64,000 nucleotides of DNA from Paenibacillus assamensis DSM 18201 (lineage in GTDB: Bacteria; Bacillota; Bacilli; Paenibacillales; Paenibacillaceae), in the NCBI RefSeq assembly GCF_000422445.1, contig NZ_AULU01000003.1, positions 1 through 64,000 on the forward strand. Direction: 5' to 3'. The position numbers and the translations under genes are program-made. Numbering within the stretch: position 1 is the stretch's first letter; each line of letters begins with the position of its first letter. Below, in pieces: positions 54,301 to 64,000 of the stretch. The notes below the pieces were generated by a model. The model ran no database searches. It had not been told where the DNA came from and worked only from the letters and a program-made list of their open reading frames with translations.

Positions 54301-57300
54301 AACACTCTTTATAAAATGCGGTGTCCGATCTAACATGACAGCCACAACTTCTTCACGAGCTATTTGCTGCCGTAACAAGTAATGTGCCAAGCGATTGGCA
54401 TGCTCATTTAATTCACGATAGCTAATTCGTTCATGCTCATAAATAACTGCGACGTGATCTGGAGTGCTTATAGCATATTGCTCAAAACGCTGAGCTGCAT
54501 TTTTACTAAAATCGTAATCCTTTTGTACTCCACTAAATTGTTGAATAAGATGTCTACTTTCCGTATCCGACAATACATTTATAACTCCAATAGCTACACT
54601 AGGATCAGACGCAACTTGGTCTAGAATATATAAGTAATGTGATGAGAGTTGCTTAGCTGTAGATTCCTTAAATAAATCAGTGCAGTATTGTAAATCAAAA
54701 TAAATATTATCTGTCTCTGTAAGTGCATCTAACATGAGGTCAAATTTCGCTGATTGGTGATTTAATTCTTGTGGGGTAATATGCAAGTTGTCTAATTGGA
54801 TTTCATGTTCTTCAGCATCAAAAAGATTAAACATGGTATCAAATAATGGATTGCGACTCGTATCTCGCTTCACATCAAGTTCGTCAAGCAATTGCTCGAA
54901 TGGATATTCCTGATGCTCCATCGCTTCGAGTGACAATTCTTTAATCGTATCTACTATCTGTTCAAATGTTTGTTCAGGTTGCGACTTGATTCGTAATGCT
55001 AGCGTGTTAACAAACATCCCCAGCATATTGTGTAAATCCGGATGATTACGGCCTGCAACGGGCGTGCCGATTATAATATCATGCTGAGCGGAATACTTGT
55101 TCAACAGCAAATAATAAGCAGCAAGTAGAACATGATATAATGTTGCTCCATTCCGTGATGCAAACTGATTCAATTGTGCGGTTAGTTCAGCGCCTGCTGT
55201 AAATCTCAGCGTATTACCTGCAAAACTTTGTTGGACTGGCCTCCTGTAATCTAAAGGCAAATTCAGCAGCGGTAATGACCCACTAAACTGCTGCAACCAA
55301 TAGCCTTTATGATCCACCATTCTTGAGTCAGACAAACGTTGCTGCTGCCATACTGCATAATCCTTATACTGTAGAGCTAGTTCAGGCAGCTGCTGTTGTG
55401 TATATAGAGCAATGGTTTCGTTAACAATGATCTGTCCTGATATGCCATCTGAAATAATGTGATGCATATCAACAAGTAAGATATGGTCCTGCTCGTTTAT
55501 CTTCAACACTTCCATCCGAAGCAACGGAGCTTCTTCTAGATAGAACGGTCGAACAAATGCACGCATAGCAGAGTCAATTGTTACTTCTGACCCCTCACTT
55601 CGTTCAATAGCAAATGAAACATTCGTACATTCCCTTTGTACAATAACTCCATCAATCGTTTCAAATACCGTTCGTAATAGATCATGCCGTCTTATTAAAG
55701 CTTGCACAGCCTGTTCTAACCTTGCAACATCCAGCTCTCCTTGAATTCGATACGCACTTGGCATGTTGTAGGCTACGCTTCTCTTATCCTCCAACTCATG
55801 TAATACGTACATTCTTTGCTGCATGGAGCTAACTGGATAATAGTCACATTTTTCAGCTACAGGTATTTGCTCTATCCTTGCAGGAGTTAATGTATGAATG
55901 TAATCCGACATTTCGCAGATCGTAGGTAGACGGAACACATCTCTTACCGACACATTTACGTCCAAGCGATTATAAATTTTGGAGATCAATACAGTTGCCT
56001 TCAGAGAATGACCTCCACAGTTAAAGAAGTTGTGCTCTATTCCCCAATGATGTGGGCCTAATACTTCACTCCATATCTCACATAGCATTTCATCCGTTGT
56101 ATTGCGTGGTGCAATATATTCATCGTTAACTCGATGCGATGGACGTGGCAGTTGTTGACGGTCTATTTTCCCACTTCCATTGAGAGGCATTTCCTCTAAT
56201 CGCATAAAGCATGCAGGTACCATATAGGATGGCAAATAACGACTTAGATACGATTTTAATTCGTCATCATGTATAGCCTGATTACTCTTATAGTAGGCAC
56301 AAATATAAGACTCTTCGCCTTCCTTCCATACTACAGAAGCCACTTCAATAATTAATGGATGGGAGGCAAGATGATTTTCAATCTCACCAAGTTCAATCCG
56401 AAATCCTCTGACTTTTACTTGATGATCGCGCCTTCCCACAAATTCGATCATTCCATCTTTACGCCATTTACCAAGGTCACCCGTTCTATACATCCGTACC
56501 CCTGGATCAGATGTAAATGGATCGGTTAGGAACACTCGCTGAGTTCGTTCCTCGTCATTAAGATACCCTCTACCAACTGCAATCCCACTCACGCAAATTT
56601 CACCGGTAACACCTTCTGGACACAACTGAAAATGTTGGTCAACGATATAAATATTAACGTTTGCTAATGGACTTCCAATAGGAATCTGTTCCATGCTTCC
56701 AGAAGGGTACTCATCAAATTTATACTGACATACATCATCCGAAGCCTCAGCAGGTCCATATGCATTTATCATTGGAATAGTAGGACATAACGAGAACCAT
56801 CTCTTCACAATTGCTGGAGTAGCCGTTTCTCCGGTTATCATCAATAAAGACAAGTTAGAAAGAACAATAGAATCCTGTTCAATCAAATCCATCAGCACCG
56901 TTAAATAGGACGGCACAACCTCTAAAAGCGTAACAGCTTCTGTTTGAATTCGTTCTATACATTTTCGCGGGTCCATTACAATGTCATCAGGAATAATAAC
57001 AGTTGTACCTCCAAGTGTGGGACCACATACGAACTGCCATACAGAAATGTCAAAACAGTGGCTAGCATTCTGTGCAAACACAAGTTCCTGAGATAAACCT
57101 AGAGCTTCTTGCTGAGCTAGAATATGGTTGAGCATACCTAAATGCTCGATCATAACCCCTTTAGGTTGTCCTGTTGATCCCGATGTAAATAGACAGTATG
57201 CTAAGTCATTCACGGATATTGGCAAATCAAGATTGATGCTTTCCTCCTGCTCAATAACCTTCATCTGCTCGTCTAGCTCGACCAATTTTGCACCAAGTCT

Positions 57301-59043
57301 TTGCTTCAACGTATCCGTTGCACAATTCGCTTCGCTAAGCAATATTCGTGCATCAGAGTCTATCATAATGGACATAATTCGCTCTTCTGGATGACTCATA
57401 TCTAGCGGAATATAAGCTGCGCCTGCTTTCCATATGGCTAATATACTTTGCAGCATTAATGGAGAACGCTCCATCATAATTCCAACAAAGTCACCCGGCT
57501 GTAGACCAAGTCGAACTAACCTTCTAGCAATTTGATTGGCTCTATCATTTAACTGTCCATAGGTCATATGCTGTTCTCTATACTTCACAGCAATGGCATG
57601 AGGATTGTGCAATACCCGCTCTTCAAATAATTGATGAACCGTCTTAGTAAGAGCATGTTCAAAATTTGTTTTCTTTCCATTAAACAACTGAACAATCTGT
57701 GCATGTTCCTCTTCAGTAATGATGCTAAGATCACCTAACGTAATTTGCGAGTTATCTATCATTTGATTGACTAATTGCTTTAGGTGAAACTCCATTCTCT
57801 GTACAAACGATTCTTCGTAAGTATTTCCATTGTATGTGAAGCGAACCTCTATCTCATCACCAGGAAACACCGTTACATCAAAGTCATAATTCACTTGTTC
57901 TTCTACTACAACATCTGAAATGGATAGTTGATTGTTATTTCCATGATTACTATCGATCAGCTCTGACTCCAACGGATAGTTTTCAAAAACCATAATATGC
58001 TGGATTAAGTGCTGCTTTAATGTCGTTAAGGATTGAATGTCTGCTAAAGATACGTGCCCATGAGTGTTAGCCTCAGCCATAGCAACGTTTATGTTCTGCA
58101 GTAGATTAGGTAAAGTCATGTCGCAGCTGCCTGTTACTCGTATAGGAACAGTATTAATAAATAGACCAACCATCTCTTCGATACCGACAATCTCCGGCGG
58201 CCTGCCGGAGATTACCGTACCAAATACGACATCATCACTATGATTATATTTTTGCAGCAATATGCCCCACATAACATGGAACACAGTACTTATGGTAACT
58301 TTCTGTTCGGAAGCAAGCTTTAGCAAGTCGCGACTTGTTTCTTCGCTGAAGCGGAACGAATGACGACAATATTTAAATTCCGCTAATGGATTATAGCTAT
58401 GTTGACTAGGAAGTAAAGTCTGATTTTCAAAGTCACGTAAATAATCAGACCAATACTGTAATGCGCTGCTGCTATCTTGAGCATTCAACCAAGTCAAATA
58501 ATCACTAAATGGATATATCGTATGATTTGGCATCCATTTACCTTGCTGCAGCTCATGATAGACGCCGAATAAATGTTTAGCAATAATACCAAGGCACCAG
58601 CCATCCATAATAATATGATGGAAGCTAAATACCACCTTATATGTGGAAGACGTGGTTTGAAATAGAGACAATCGAATGAGCACATCTTGTTGCAAGTCAA
58701 AACCTTTTTCCTTTTCACGATTCTTAAACTCTTCTACATATTGCTGCTGCTCGAGTGGACTAAGATCTGTAAGGTCTACAAAAGGAATATTGGTCTCTAC
58801 CTTCCGAAGCACAACCTGTAACGGTTGCTCTGATTCCTTGTAGATAAACACAGTTCTTAACACGTCAAAGCGTTCAATAATCTGATTAAAACTTTTCTCC
58901 AGCAGCGCTACCTCAATCTGACCGCTTAATGTAAATACAAACTGCTCAAAATAAGCGTTTGATTCAGGATCAAGCAAGGAATGAAATAACATACCTTCTT
59001 GAAGTGGAGTCAACGTGTATATATTTTCGATCTCATAATTCAA
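51304..59043 (-). CDS. NRPS, C-A-T-C-A-T-E
   Basis: 2579 residues from a TTG start nine bases after GGGAG. Order: C1 10-440 (LTPLQEGMLFH, a D-to-L condensation signature), A1 460-960, T1 near 1005 (GGHSLKA), C2 1055-1480 (HHIISDG), A2 1500-2000, T2 near 2045 (GGDSIKA), epimerase 2095-2560 (HHLVVDGVSWR). Both A domains have CFDISVWQF, LLEVVPSYL or PTYL, and NAYGPAEASDD, giving the same pocket code DIWEMTADD. Two acidic residues and Glu in the pocket hint at a basic amino acid, but I cannot assign it. The two-residue unit ends with epimerisation, matching the D-accepting C domain that opens the next gene. The C-terminal SSEELDEILLFYSN tail is a likely docking segment. Confidence 0.93.
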   Translation of the reverse strand: MNYEIENIYTLTPLQEGMLFHSLLDPESNAYFEQFVFTLSGQIEVALLEKSFNQIIERFDVLRTVFIYKESEQPLQVVLRKVETNIPFVDLTDLSPLEQQQYVEEFKNREKEKGFDLQQDVLIRLSLFQTTSSTYKVVFSFHHIIMDGWCLGIIAKHLFGVYHELQQGKWMPNHTIYPFSDYLTWLNAQDSSSALQYWSDYLRDFENQTLLPSQHSYNPLAEFKYCRHSFRFSEETSRDLLKLASEQKVTISTVFHVMWGILLQKYNHSDDVVFGTVISGRPPEIVGIEEMVGLFINTVPIRVTGSCDMTLPNLLQNINVAMAEANTHGHVSLADIQSLTTLKQHLIQHIMVFENYPLESELIDSNHGNNNQLSISDVVVEEQVNYDFDVTVFPGDEIEVRFTYNGNTYEESFVQRMEFHLKQLVNQMIDNSQITLGDLSIITEEEHAQIVQLFNGKKTNFEHALTKTVHQLFEERVLHNPHAIAVKYREQHMTYGQLNDRANQIARRLVRLGLQPGDFVGIMMERSPLMLQSILAIWKAGAAYIPLDMSHPEERIMSIMIDSDARILLSEANCATDTLKQRLGAKLVELDEQMKVIEQEESINLDLPISVNDLAYCLFTSGSTGQPKGVMIEHLGMLNHILAQQEALGLSQELVFAQNASHCFDISVWQFVCGPTLGGTTVIIPDDIVMDPRKCIERIQTEAVTLLEVVPSYLTVLMDLIEQDSIVLSNLSLLMITGETATPAIVKRWFSLCPTIPMINAYGPAEASDDVCQYKFDEYPSGSMEQIPIGSPLANVNIYIVDQHFQLCPEGVTGEICVSGIAVGRGYLNDEERTQRVFLTDPFTSDPGVRMYRTGDLGKWRKDGMIEFVGRRDHQVKVRGFRIELGEIENHLASHPLIIEVASVVWKEGEESYICAYYKSNQAIHDDELKSYLSRYLPSYMVPACFMRLEEMPLNGSGKIDRQQLPRPSHRVNDEYIAPRNTTDEMLCEIWSEVLGPHHWGIEHNFFNCGGHSLKATVLISKIYNRLDVNVSVRDVFRLPTICEMSDYIHTLTPARIEQIPVAEKCDYYPVSSMQQRMYVLHELEDKRSVAYNMPSAYRIQGELDVARLEQAVQALIRRHDLLRTVFETIDGVIVQRECTNVSFAIERSEGSEVTIDSAMRAFVRPFYLEEAPLLRMEVLKINEQDHILLVDMHHIISDGISGQIIVNETIALYTQQQLPELALQYKDYAVWQQQRLSDSRMVDHKGYWLQQFSGSLPLLNLPLDYRRPVQQSFAGNTLRFTAGAELTAQLNQFASRNGATLYHVLLAAYYLLLNKYSAQHDIIIGTPVAGRNHPDLHNMLGMFVNTLALRIKSQPEQTFEQIVDTIKELSLEAMEHQEYPFEQLLDELDVKRDTSRNPLFDTMFNLFDAEEHEIQLDNLHITPQELNHQSAKFDLMLDALTETDNIYFDLQYCTDLFKESTAKQLSSHYLYILDQVASDPSVAIGVINVLSDTESRHLIQQFSGVQKDYDFSKNAAQRFEQYAISTPDHVAVIYEHERISYRELNEHANRLAHYLLRQQIAREEVVAVMLDRTPHFIKSVLAVWKAGAAYVPIDPAYGMERQRNIVQDSGASLWITLSEYKETVQQVAFEGTILFIDEIEQQLLSESVSNPKVESDIHDLAYVLFTSGSTGKPKGVMIEHIGMLNHILAEADELHLDESLVFAQNANVCFDISVWQFFGPLAIGGTTVIYSNALILDVETFLNRMDDDGITLLEVVPTYLSIMMDVLEKGHLVPSNLRMLMITGEAVKPETVKRWFRLCSHIPMVNAYGPAEASDDSIQYLMKQAPEDMQLIPIGIPIPNVNVYVVDEAIRLCPLGVVGEICIGGLGVGRGYIRDSERTKGSFILDPFSDVPGQTIYRTGDMGRWLADGTVEYFGRQDFQVKIRGFRIELEEIEAVLLQQSVVKEAVVKVLTNEGEDPYLCAYLTSNSNEKLDLESLKSELSIALPYYMVPTYFVNLEAMPLLDNGKINRNALPEPNLNVGTTKVAVDPTSKLESHMVEIWAEVLGHQQIGTNYNFFELGGDSIKAIQISSRLSALGYRMKIKDLFQYPQIAQLSPWVTSENREIDQSAVEGEVPFTPIQHWFFQQSFVNAHHWNQSVMLYNPEGYDAKIVEQVWGDIVKHHDALRMVYKDEKGSVIQINQELSASVPQLEYVDVSHLLDTSSAILQHAESVQSSIHLADGPLVKLALYHTENGDHLFIVIHHLVVDGVSWRILFEDFAAGYMQLTRNEQIVFPSKTDSYKYWAEQLLKYANSKTLTKEMSYWAQVNAMNMAPLPKESLSNSNDIRVKHNRKYSFELQQDETGLLLGPAHVAYGTEINDLLLSALGIALQQWAGHEQVAISLEGHGREELLDKVNISRTVGWFTSVFPIGLDMGAPNDLSYTIKNVKESLRRVPNKGIGYGILKYLTAVEYKQGMQFELEPEIKFNYLGQFDTDINSGVFQVSPLDCGQNESMDGDREVALNIGGLIENGKLRIMIDYNANEFSNSHIAKLADAFQSALLRILEHCISKEEKELTASDVGAEDLSSEELDEILLFYSN

Positions 59044-59103
59044 TGCTCGACACTCCCAAATTTTATTGGAATTTCAATGAGCTGGTCCTCTTTAAAGAAG
59101 TGC

Positions 59104-62100
59104 TCATTTCTTCGAATGCACTTTGAAAAGATTTGATATTTTATCTAGCTGCTGCTGAGACAATTTATTAAAGTGAAAATCCGTTGGCGTATGTTCTACC
59201 ATTTCTTTGCCCGTACAATGAGAAATAACTTCCTTCAAGTAATGCCGGTACGAAGTAGCCAATTTATCAATTGTTGCCGATTGATATTCATTACGATCAT
59301 AATGAATATCTAAGCACAATTCGCCTCGAACAATCATCGCATTAAATTCTAATGCATACCGCTTCACCATCTCCGGTCCAATATCTGAACCAGTGCTTAA
59401 TGTAGAAATTTGAAGGCGTTCACCCGGTAATAATTGATCAAATTGACCTAGATAATTAAATATAACTTCCGGCTTTAAGTTAAAAGTAAGAGGCAAGTCA
59501 GAACGATGGGTGGTCAACCATCTTAATATTTCATAGCCTATACCTTTGTTTGGAACACGTCGCAAGTTGTCCTTTACTGTTTTGATACTGCGGCTCATAT
59601 CTGAAGTACTTATCAATTCAAGAGCAAACGGATAAACCGAAGTAAACCAACCAACCGTTCTTGAAATGTCGATGTCATCCATAATATCTTCTCGACCGTG
59701 ACCTTCAAGATGTACAATAAATGATCCATTCCCACCTATCCACGTCTGCAATGTCATTACTAACGCAGACAGTAAAAGTTCATTTACTTCTGTACTGTAG
59801 GTACGATTCGCCTCATGCAAGAGTTGGTAGGTCTCGTCCTTTTCAAGCTTAATACTTGTTTTACGACTATTCCTTTCCATACGCTGCATAATGACATTTT
59901 CTTTTGGTAGGAGTCGTGTTTCAATTTGCTCCTGCTGCTGCCAATACATGACTTCTCCTCGAATATCCTTACTATCCGCATAGGAGAGCAGTTGCTTAGA
60001 CCATCGTTGATACGCATCCGTTTTGGGTGGTAGCTTTACTTCTTGCTTGCTCTCTAATTGTGTGTATGCCGTTTCAAGATCTTCGATAAGGAAGCGCCAA
60101 GACACTCCATCTACGATTACATGATGAATAATTAACAGTAAGTAATCACCTTGTTGCGTCTTAAACAACCCAGCCTTCAAAAGCGGACCACTGTCAAGTC
60201 GCATAGATTGCTGAATACAATTAGCTTGCGTCTCCATTTCTTTCTCAGCATATTCTTGAGCAATATCCATATAGTCAAACAGTAATAACTCGTGATGGTT
60301 ACCTTCTAGACCTTTGTTTGTCTGAAGAACCTGATTCGTTTCATAGCTATATCTCATTCGTAAAGCATCATGGTGTGTGGTTAGCAATGTAAACACCGTT
60401 CTTAGCAATGTTTCATCAAACCTGTCGGGCTTCAACAACATGACGGAATGATTATAATGTTGTACGGTTTCCCATCCTAGGTCGAATAATCGCCTTTGTA
60501 TCGGCGTTAGTTCAGTCGGACCCAATACTAAGCCTTGATCAATTTGTGCTTTAATTGGTTGAACATATTTACTCAAACGTCTAATGACTGGGTGTTGGAA
60601 AAGATGCCGAACTTCCATTTTCAAACCATGGCGTTGCATTCGTGAAGAAACTTGCAGTGCTTTAATTGAATCGCCGCCTAGCTCAAAAAAATGAGCATCC
60701 GTCCCAATTGGGTGTAATCCAAGCACTTCTTCCCACACTGCAACTAATGCTGATTCCACTTCATTTGTAGGAAGTTCAACCGTGCTGCTCAAAGTATTCA
60801 TCCATTGTGGCTGCGGCAGAACATGGACATTTACTTTTCCATTCTCATTTAGTGGAATTCGCTCCATATGAATGACATGTGTAGGAACCATATATTCTGG
60901 AAGCCCATCCGTTACCCACCGTTTAACCTCCACAGCATCGACCGTAATATCAGCTACAACATAAGCCACTAAGAAGGATTTTCCTTCTTCCTCCTTCAAA
61001 ATGACAATTGCCTCACTAATGTGGGGATGCTCAATAAGGCGATGCTCGATCTCAGAACATTCAATGCGATATCCTCTTATTTTGACTTGATGATCGGCTC
61101 TCCCAAAAAACTGTATCGTTCCGTCCTCGCACCATCTTACGATATCTCCAGTCAGGTACATTCTGTTGTTTTCTGCATCGGAGAACGGATTAGTAACAAA
61201 TTTCTCAGCAGTTAAACTCTCATTATTCAAATAACCTCGTGATAAACCAGCTCCAGCAATAGCAAGTTCACCTAAGACTCCAATTGGCTGAAGTTTTCCA
61301 TATCGATTTATAACATATACTCGCGCATTGTCTATCGGCTTACCAAGTACAGGTGTGCTGTTAGATCGATGTAATTGGTCGAAATCGATTGGTGCGGCAA
61401 TACAGCCAATTGTCGCCTCTGTTGGGCCGTAGTGGTTAACAATCGTTGTATTGGAATATTGTTTATGGTATTGGGCGATATCTAACGTATTTATTTTCTC
61501 TCCGCCAAGCACGATGAGACGCAAAGTTTCCAATGCTCCTTGTTGAATAGAAAAACCATCATTATTGATCAGAAGATGGAACATAGACGGTGTTGCCTTT
61601 ACATAAGTAATGTGATGATCAGAAATATATTGAGTCACATATAAAGGATCTACATAATCGTGCTTATTCAATATATGCAATTCTGCACCTCTTATCAGTG
61701 CGGACAACATCGATGTATAGCCAAGATCAAAACTTGGTGAAGAGAGAAGAACGGTTCGATCTTTATCGTTAATACCAAATTCATTTACAAACCAATCTAG
61801 ATAGTTCACTACATTACGATGCTCAACCATAACACCTTTTGGCTGTCCTGTTGTGCCTGACGTGTAGATAACATAAATGAGATCATTAGATTCAAGTGTA
61901 TACGAAGTACATTTTTCGTCAGTTCCCACGTAATCCAACACACCATCGATCAAACATGTTGGAATCGTTGTATTCAAATCTCCCCTAGCTTGAGGAGATA
62001 GAAGTAGAGAAGCCCCGCTATTTTGCAGCATATACTCCATACGCAACGTAGGGAATTCAGGATCAATTGGCACATAAGCCGCTCCTACTTTTTGAATGGC

Positions 62101-64000
62101 TAACAGCCCAATCATTGTCTCAATTCTATACTCTGCTAAAATAGCGATAATCGGCTGAGTACATGAGCGATTATCCAATGCGGAGCTTAACTCAAATGCT
62201 AATTGATTTGCTTTTCTATTAAGTTCGGCATAAGTAAGTCGATCATTTCCGAAAACGACAGCAACATGATCTGGTGTACGGCGAACTTGTTGCTCAAACA
62301 TTTGAATAAACGAGTGGGAGTCTAGTTCGCTTCGAAGCCTTCCATTAAAATCATGCAGCAGCTGCCTTTGTTCCTCGGAAGCTAACATATCGATAGCAGC
62401 AATATTTATGCTTGGATGTTCCATTACTGCATGCAGTATATTCAGAAAATGTTCGACCAAACGCTCTATTCGTTTTCTGCTGAACAACTGCTTAGCGTAA
62501 ACAAAGTCCATACTAATGCTGTCACCATTCTCTTGAGCGGTTAATGCTAGATCGAACTTGGTCTTTCGAACGCGTAAAGGATAATCTTCCAAGTGCAGAT
62601 CTTCCATCTGCATTCTATCAATTTCCACATTATTGTAAGTAAAAATGACATCAAATAGTGGATTGCGGCTAACATCTCTTGGTAGGCTTAATTGCTCAAT
62701 TAACTGCTCTAATGGATAGTCCTGATGCTCAAGAGCATCTAGCACAAGCCCTTTCATCTCTAGTAAATAAATTGAAAAAGACTTGGTTCCCTCTGGCTTA
62801 CTACGCAAAGCGATCGTGTTCACAAACATACCAACTATTTCTTGCAGCGAAGCATGTTGTCTTCCTGCTACAGGCGACCCTACTATAACATCTTCTTGTC
62901 CACTGTAACGAGACAACAGGATCTGATACACTGCCATCAAGATCATATACGGGGTCGTACCTGTTAGTAGAGCAAGTTGTCTTACCCGTTCGGTATCCTG
63001 TTCGCTCAGCACGAATTTGTACTGATCTCCATCAAAGCTTTGAACTTGTGGACGTGGATAATCTGCTGGAAAGTCCAGTATTGGAACTTCCCCTTTAAAT
63101 TGAGTAAGCCAATATTCTTTTGCGGCAAGATTAATGTCAACCTGTGCATACATCCACTCGGAATAATCTTTGTACTGAATCTTTGCAGGTTCTACTTCTG
63201 TACCCTGATAAAATCTATTGAAATCATTAATAATGAGATGAATAGAAGTGCCATCCGAGATTAAATGATGCATATCCAGAATTAACAAATGAGTCAGTTC
63301 ATCCATTTTGGAAAGTCCAATACGGAATAACGGCGCCTTACCTAAATCAAATGGCTGTATAAATCGGCATACATGTTCTTCAATATCCTCTTCTTGTATA
63401 TGACCCAAATCGTCAATTTCAAATTCAATCGAATGATCTATTATTTGTACAGGCATATCTTCAATCAATTGAAAGGACGTTCGGAAAGCATCGTGCCTCG
63501 CTATCAATTGCTGGAATGTATGTTCCAGTCTTGTACGATTCAGATCGCCAATCAACTTTATCGCTGCCGTCATATGATAGGCTGTGCTTGCTGGATCAAG
63601 TTGTTGAACAATAAACAATCGTTTCTGTGCAGGCGATGCCTTATAGTAGATATTTTCCTCTGCCCGTGGAATTTCGGCCACTTCAGTTGACTGTGCTAGA
63701 CCTATCCAGTTCGCCAATTGCCTAATTGTTGGATGATTGAACATTACACGAACAGGAATACTTAATTGAAGCTCCTGATTCATACGAGCGATAAGAAGCG
63801 TCGCACTAAGAGAATGGCCTCCTAGTTCAAAGAAATTATCGGTTGCTCCGATACTCGGAACATTTAATGCTTCCTGCCACATTACCGCAAGACGTAGTTC
63901 TACGTCCCCTTCGGGTGAAATGTATTGATGATCATCGAGGATGAATTCGGGCACTGGCAATGCCTTTCTGTCAATTTTCCCATTTGGTGTCATAGGCATC
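59104..64000 (-). CDS. NRPS, A(tail)-T-C-A-T-E (5' end outside the window)
   Basis: 1632 codons are visible. It opens inside an A domain at the A10 motif (TPNGKIDRKALP), then T (GGHSLSA), C about 105-540 (SPAQKRLF, HHLISDG, an L-to-L type), A about 560-1060, T near 1110 (GGDSIKA) and an epimerase about 1160-1620 (HHVIVDGVSWR). The A-domain pocket residues read about DLTKILHIG, close to the aspartate code DLTKVGHIG and to asparagine codes, so D-Asp or D-Asn is predicted. The C-terminal LSQQQLDKISNLFK resembles a donor docking helix for the next protein, whose TTG start lies 60 bp downstream. All domain calls rest on motifs. Confidence 0.93.
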   Translation of the reverse strand, partial: MPMTPNGKIDRKALPVPEFILDDHQYISPEGDVELRLAVMWQEALNVPSIGATDNFFELGGHSLSATLLIARMNQELQLSIPVRVMFNHPTIRQLANWIGLAQSTEVAEIPRAEENIYYKASPAQKRLFIVQQLDPASTAYHMTAAIKLIGDLNRTRLEHTFQQLIARHDAFRTSFQLIEDMPVQIIDHSIEFEIDDLGHIQEEDIEEHVCRFIQPFDLGKAPLFRIGLSKMDELTHLLILDMHHLISDGTSIHLIINDFNRFYQGTEVEPAKIQYKDYSEWMYAQVDINLAAKEYWLTQFKGEVPILDFPADYPRPQVQSFDGDQYKFVLSEQDTERVRQLALLTGTTPYMILMAVYQILLSRYSGQEDVIVGSPVAGRQHASLQEIVGMFVNTIALRSKPEGTKSFSIYLLEMKGLVLDALEHQDYPLEQLIEQLSLPRDVSRNPLFDVIFTYNNVEIDRMQMEDLHLEDYPLRVRKTKFDLALTAQENGDSISMDFVYAKQLFSRKRIERLVEHFLNILHAVMEHPSINIAAIDMLASEEQRQLLHDFNGRLRSELDSHSFIQMFEQQVRRTPDHVAVVFGNDRLTYAELNRKANQLAFELSSALDNRSCTQPIIAILAEYRIETMIGLLAIQKVGAAYVPIDPEFPTLRMEYMLQNSGASLLLSPQARGDLNTTIPTCLIDGVLDYVGTDEKCTSYTLESNDLIYVIYTSGTTGQPKGVMVEHRNVVNYLDWFVNEFGINDKDRTVLLSSPSFDLGYTSMLSALIRGAELHILNKHDYVDPLYVTQYISDHHITYVKATPSMFHLLINNDGFSIQQGALETLRLIVLGGEKINTLDIAQYHKQYSNTTIVNHYGPTEATIGCIAAPIDFDQLHRSNSTPVLGKPIDNARVYVINRYGKLQPIGVLGELAIAGAGLSRGYLNNESLTAEKFVTNPFSDAENNRMYLTGDIVRWCEDGTIQFFGRADHQVKIRGYRIECSEIEHRLIEHPHISEAIVILKEEEGKSFLVAYVVADITVDAVEVKRWVTDGLPEYMVPTHVIHMERIPLNENGKVNVHVLPQPQWMNTLSSTVELPTNEVESALVAVWEEVLGLHPIGTDAHFFELGGDSIKALQVSSRMQRHGLKMEVRHLFQHPVIRRLSKYVQPIKAQIDQGLVLGPTELTPIQRRLFDLGWETVQHYNHSVMLLKPDRFDETLLRTVFTLLTTHHDALRMRYSYETNQVLQTNKGLEGNHHELLLFDYMDIAQEYAEKEMETQANCIQQSMRLDSGPLLKAGLFKTQQGDYLLLIIHHVIVDGVSWRFLIEDLETAYTQLESKQEVKLPPKTDAYQRWSKQLLSYADSKDIRGEVMYWQQQEQIETRLLPKENVIMQRMERNSRKTSIKLEKDETYQLLHEANRTYSTEVNELLLSALVMTLQTWIGGNGSFIVHLEGHGREDIMDDIDISRTVGWFTSVYPFALELISTSDMSRSIKTVKDNLRRVPNKGIGYEILRWLTTHRSDLPLTFNLKPEVIFNYLGQFDQLLPGERLQISTLSTGSDIGPEMVKRYALEFNAMIVRGELCLDIHYDRNEYQSATIDKLATSYRHYLKEVISHCTGKEMVEHTPTDFHFNKLSQQQLDKISNLFKVHSKK

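Noticed and set aside
37578-64000. Iturin, mycosubtilin or bacillomycin cluster
   Set aside because: The acyltransferase is similar, but the A-domain codes (Asp/Asn, X, X, unassigned, Val, Val) do not fit the Asn-Tyr-Asn plan and no thioesterase ends the line.
1-64000. tRNA or rRNA genes, or a phage attachment site
   Set aside because: I saw no cloverleaf with a CCA-like end, no rRNA-like stretch and no integrase; nothing to report.

Overview
The window looks like a Paenibacillaceae chromosome (Paenibacillus or Brevibacillus type). The evidence is moderate-to-low GC, strong GGAGG-like ribosome sites, frequent TTG starts, a large Bacillus-type NRPS locus and Gram-positive secreted WapA-like RHS proteins with Sec signal peptides. 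The genus is an inference. Every convincing gene lies on the minus strand, so the reading order is from high to low coordinates.

Region 1 (64000 to 37578) is the downstream part of a nonribosomal peptide cluster. Three NRPS genes read [A tail]-T-C-A-T-E, then C-A-T-C-A-T-E, then C-A-T-C-A-T-C-A-T-C(terminal). They are followed by an MFS exporter and a free-standing malonyl-CoA acyltransferase of the FenF/ItuD kind. The visible line would build ...-D-Asp(or Asn)-X-D-X-Y-Val-Val. X-X come from two A domains with one shared, unassigned code. Val-Val come from two modules that are a 3.1-kb tandem duplication. There is no thioesterase; the last protein ends in a divergent condensation-like domain. 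The lone acyltransferase implies a polyketide module outside the window.

Region 2 (37577 to 402) is an accessory array built three times over. Each unit has secreted accessory proteins, one RHS/YD-repeat polymorphic toxin with a nearly constant core and a different C-terminal tip, and an immunity candidate. The tips are: A (31623-26122), a HINT protease-like domain plus an unassigned ~90-residue tip; B (19485-14350), an alpha/beta-hydrolase (lipase-like) with a membrane-anchored immunity candidate; C (5932-803), a RelE-like tip. A decayed orphan tip and immunity gene sit after B. The ten accessory genes are the unusual part. Nearly all have a signal peptide, one isolated YD/RHS strand motif (N-terminal in eight, C-terminal in two) and two to four copies of a beta-sandwich module: CBM4/9-like, GBS-Bsp-like, PA14, or an unnamed tryptophan/tyrosine-rich type. 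They look like interchangeable binding parts marked with an RHS tag.

The array is actively recombining. It holds a frameshifted gene, a broken fusion, a chimera joined to its promoter by a deletion, short scars of lost genes (one abutting the stop codon of the acyltransferase), near-identical internal repeats, and related promoters and terminators that divide it into about six transcription units. An IS3-type element begins just downstream of the last immunity gene and leaves the window at position 1.
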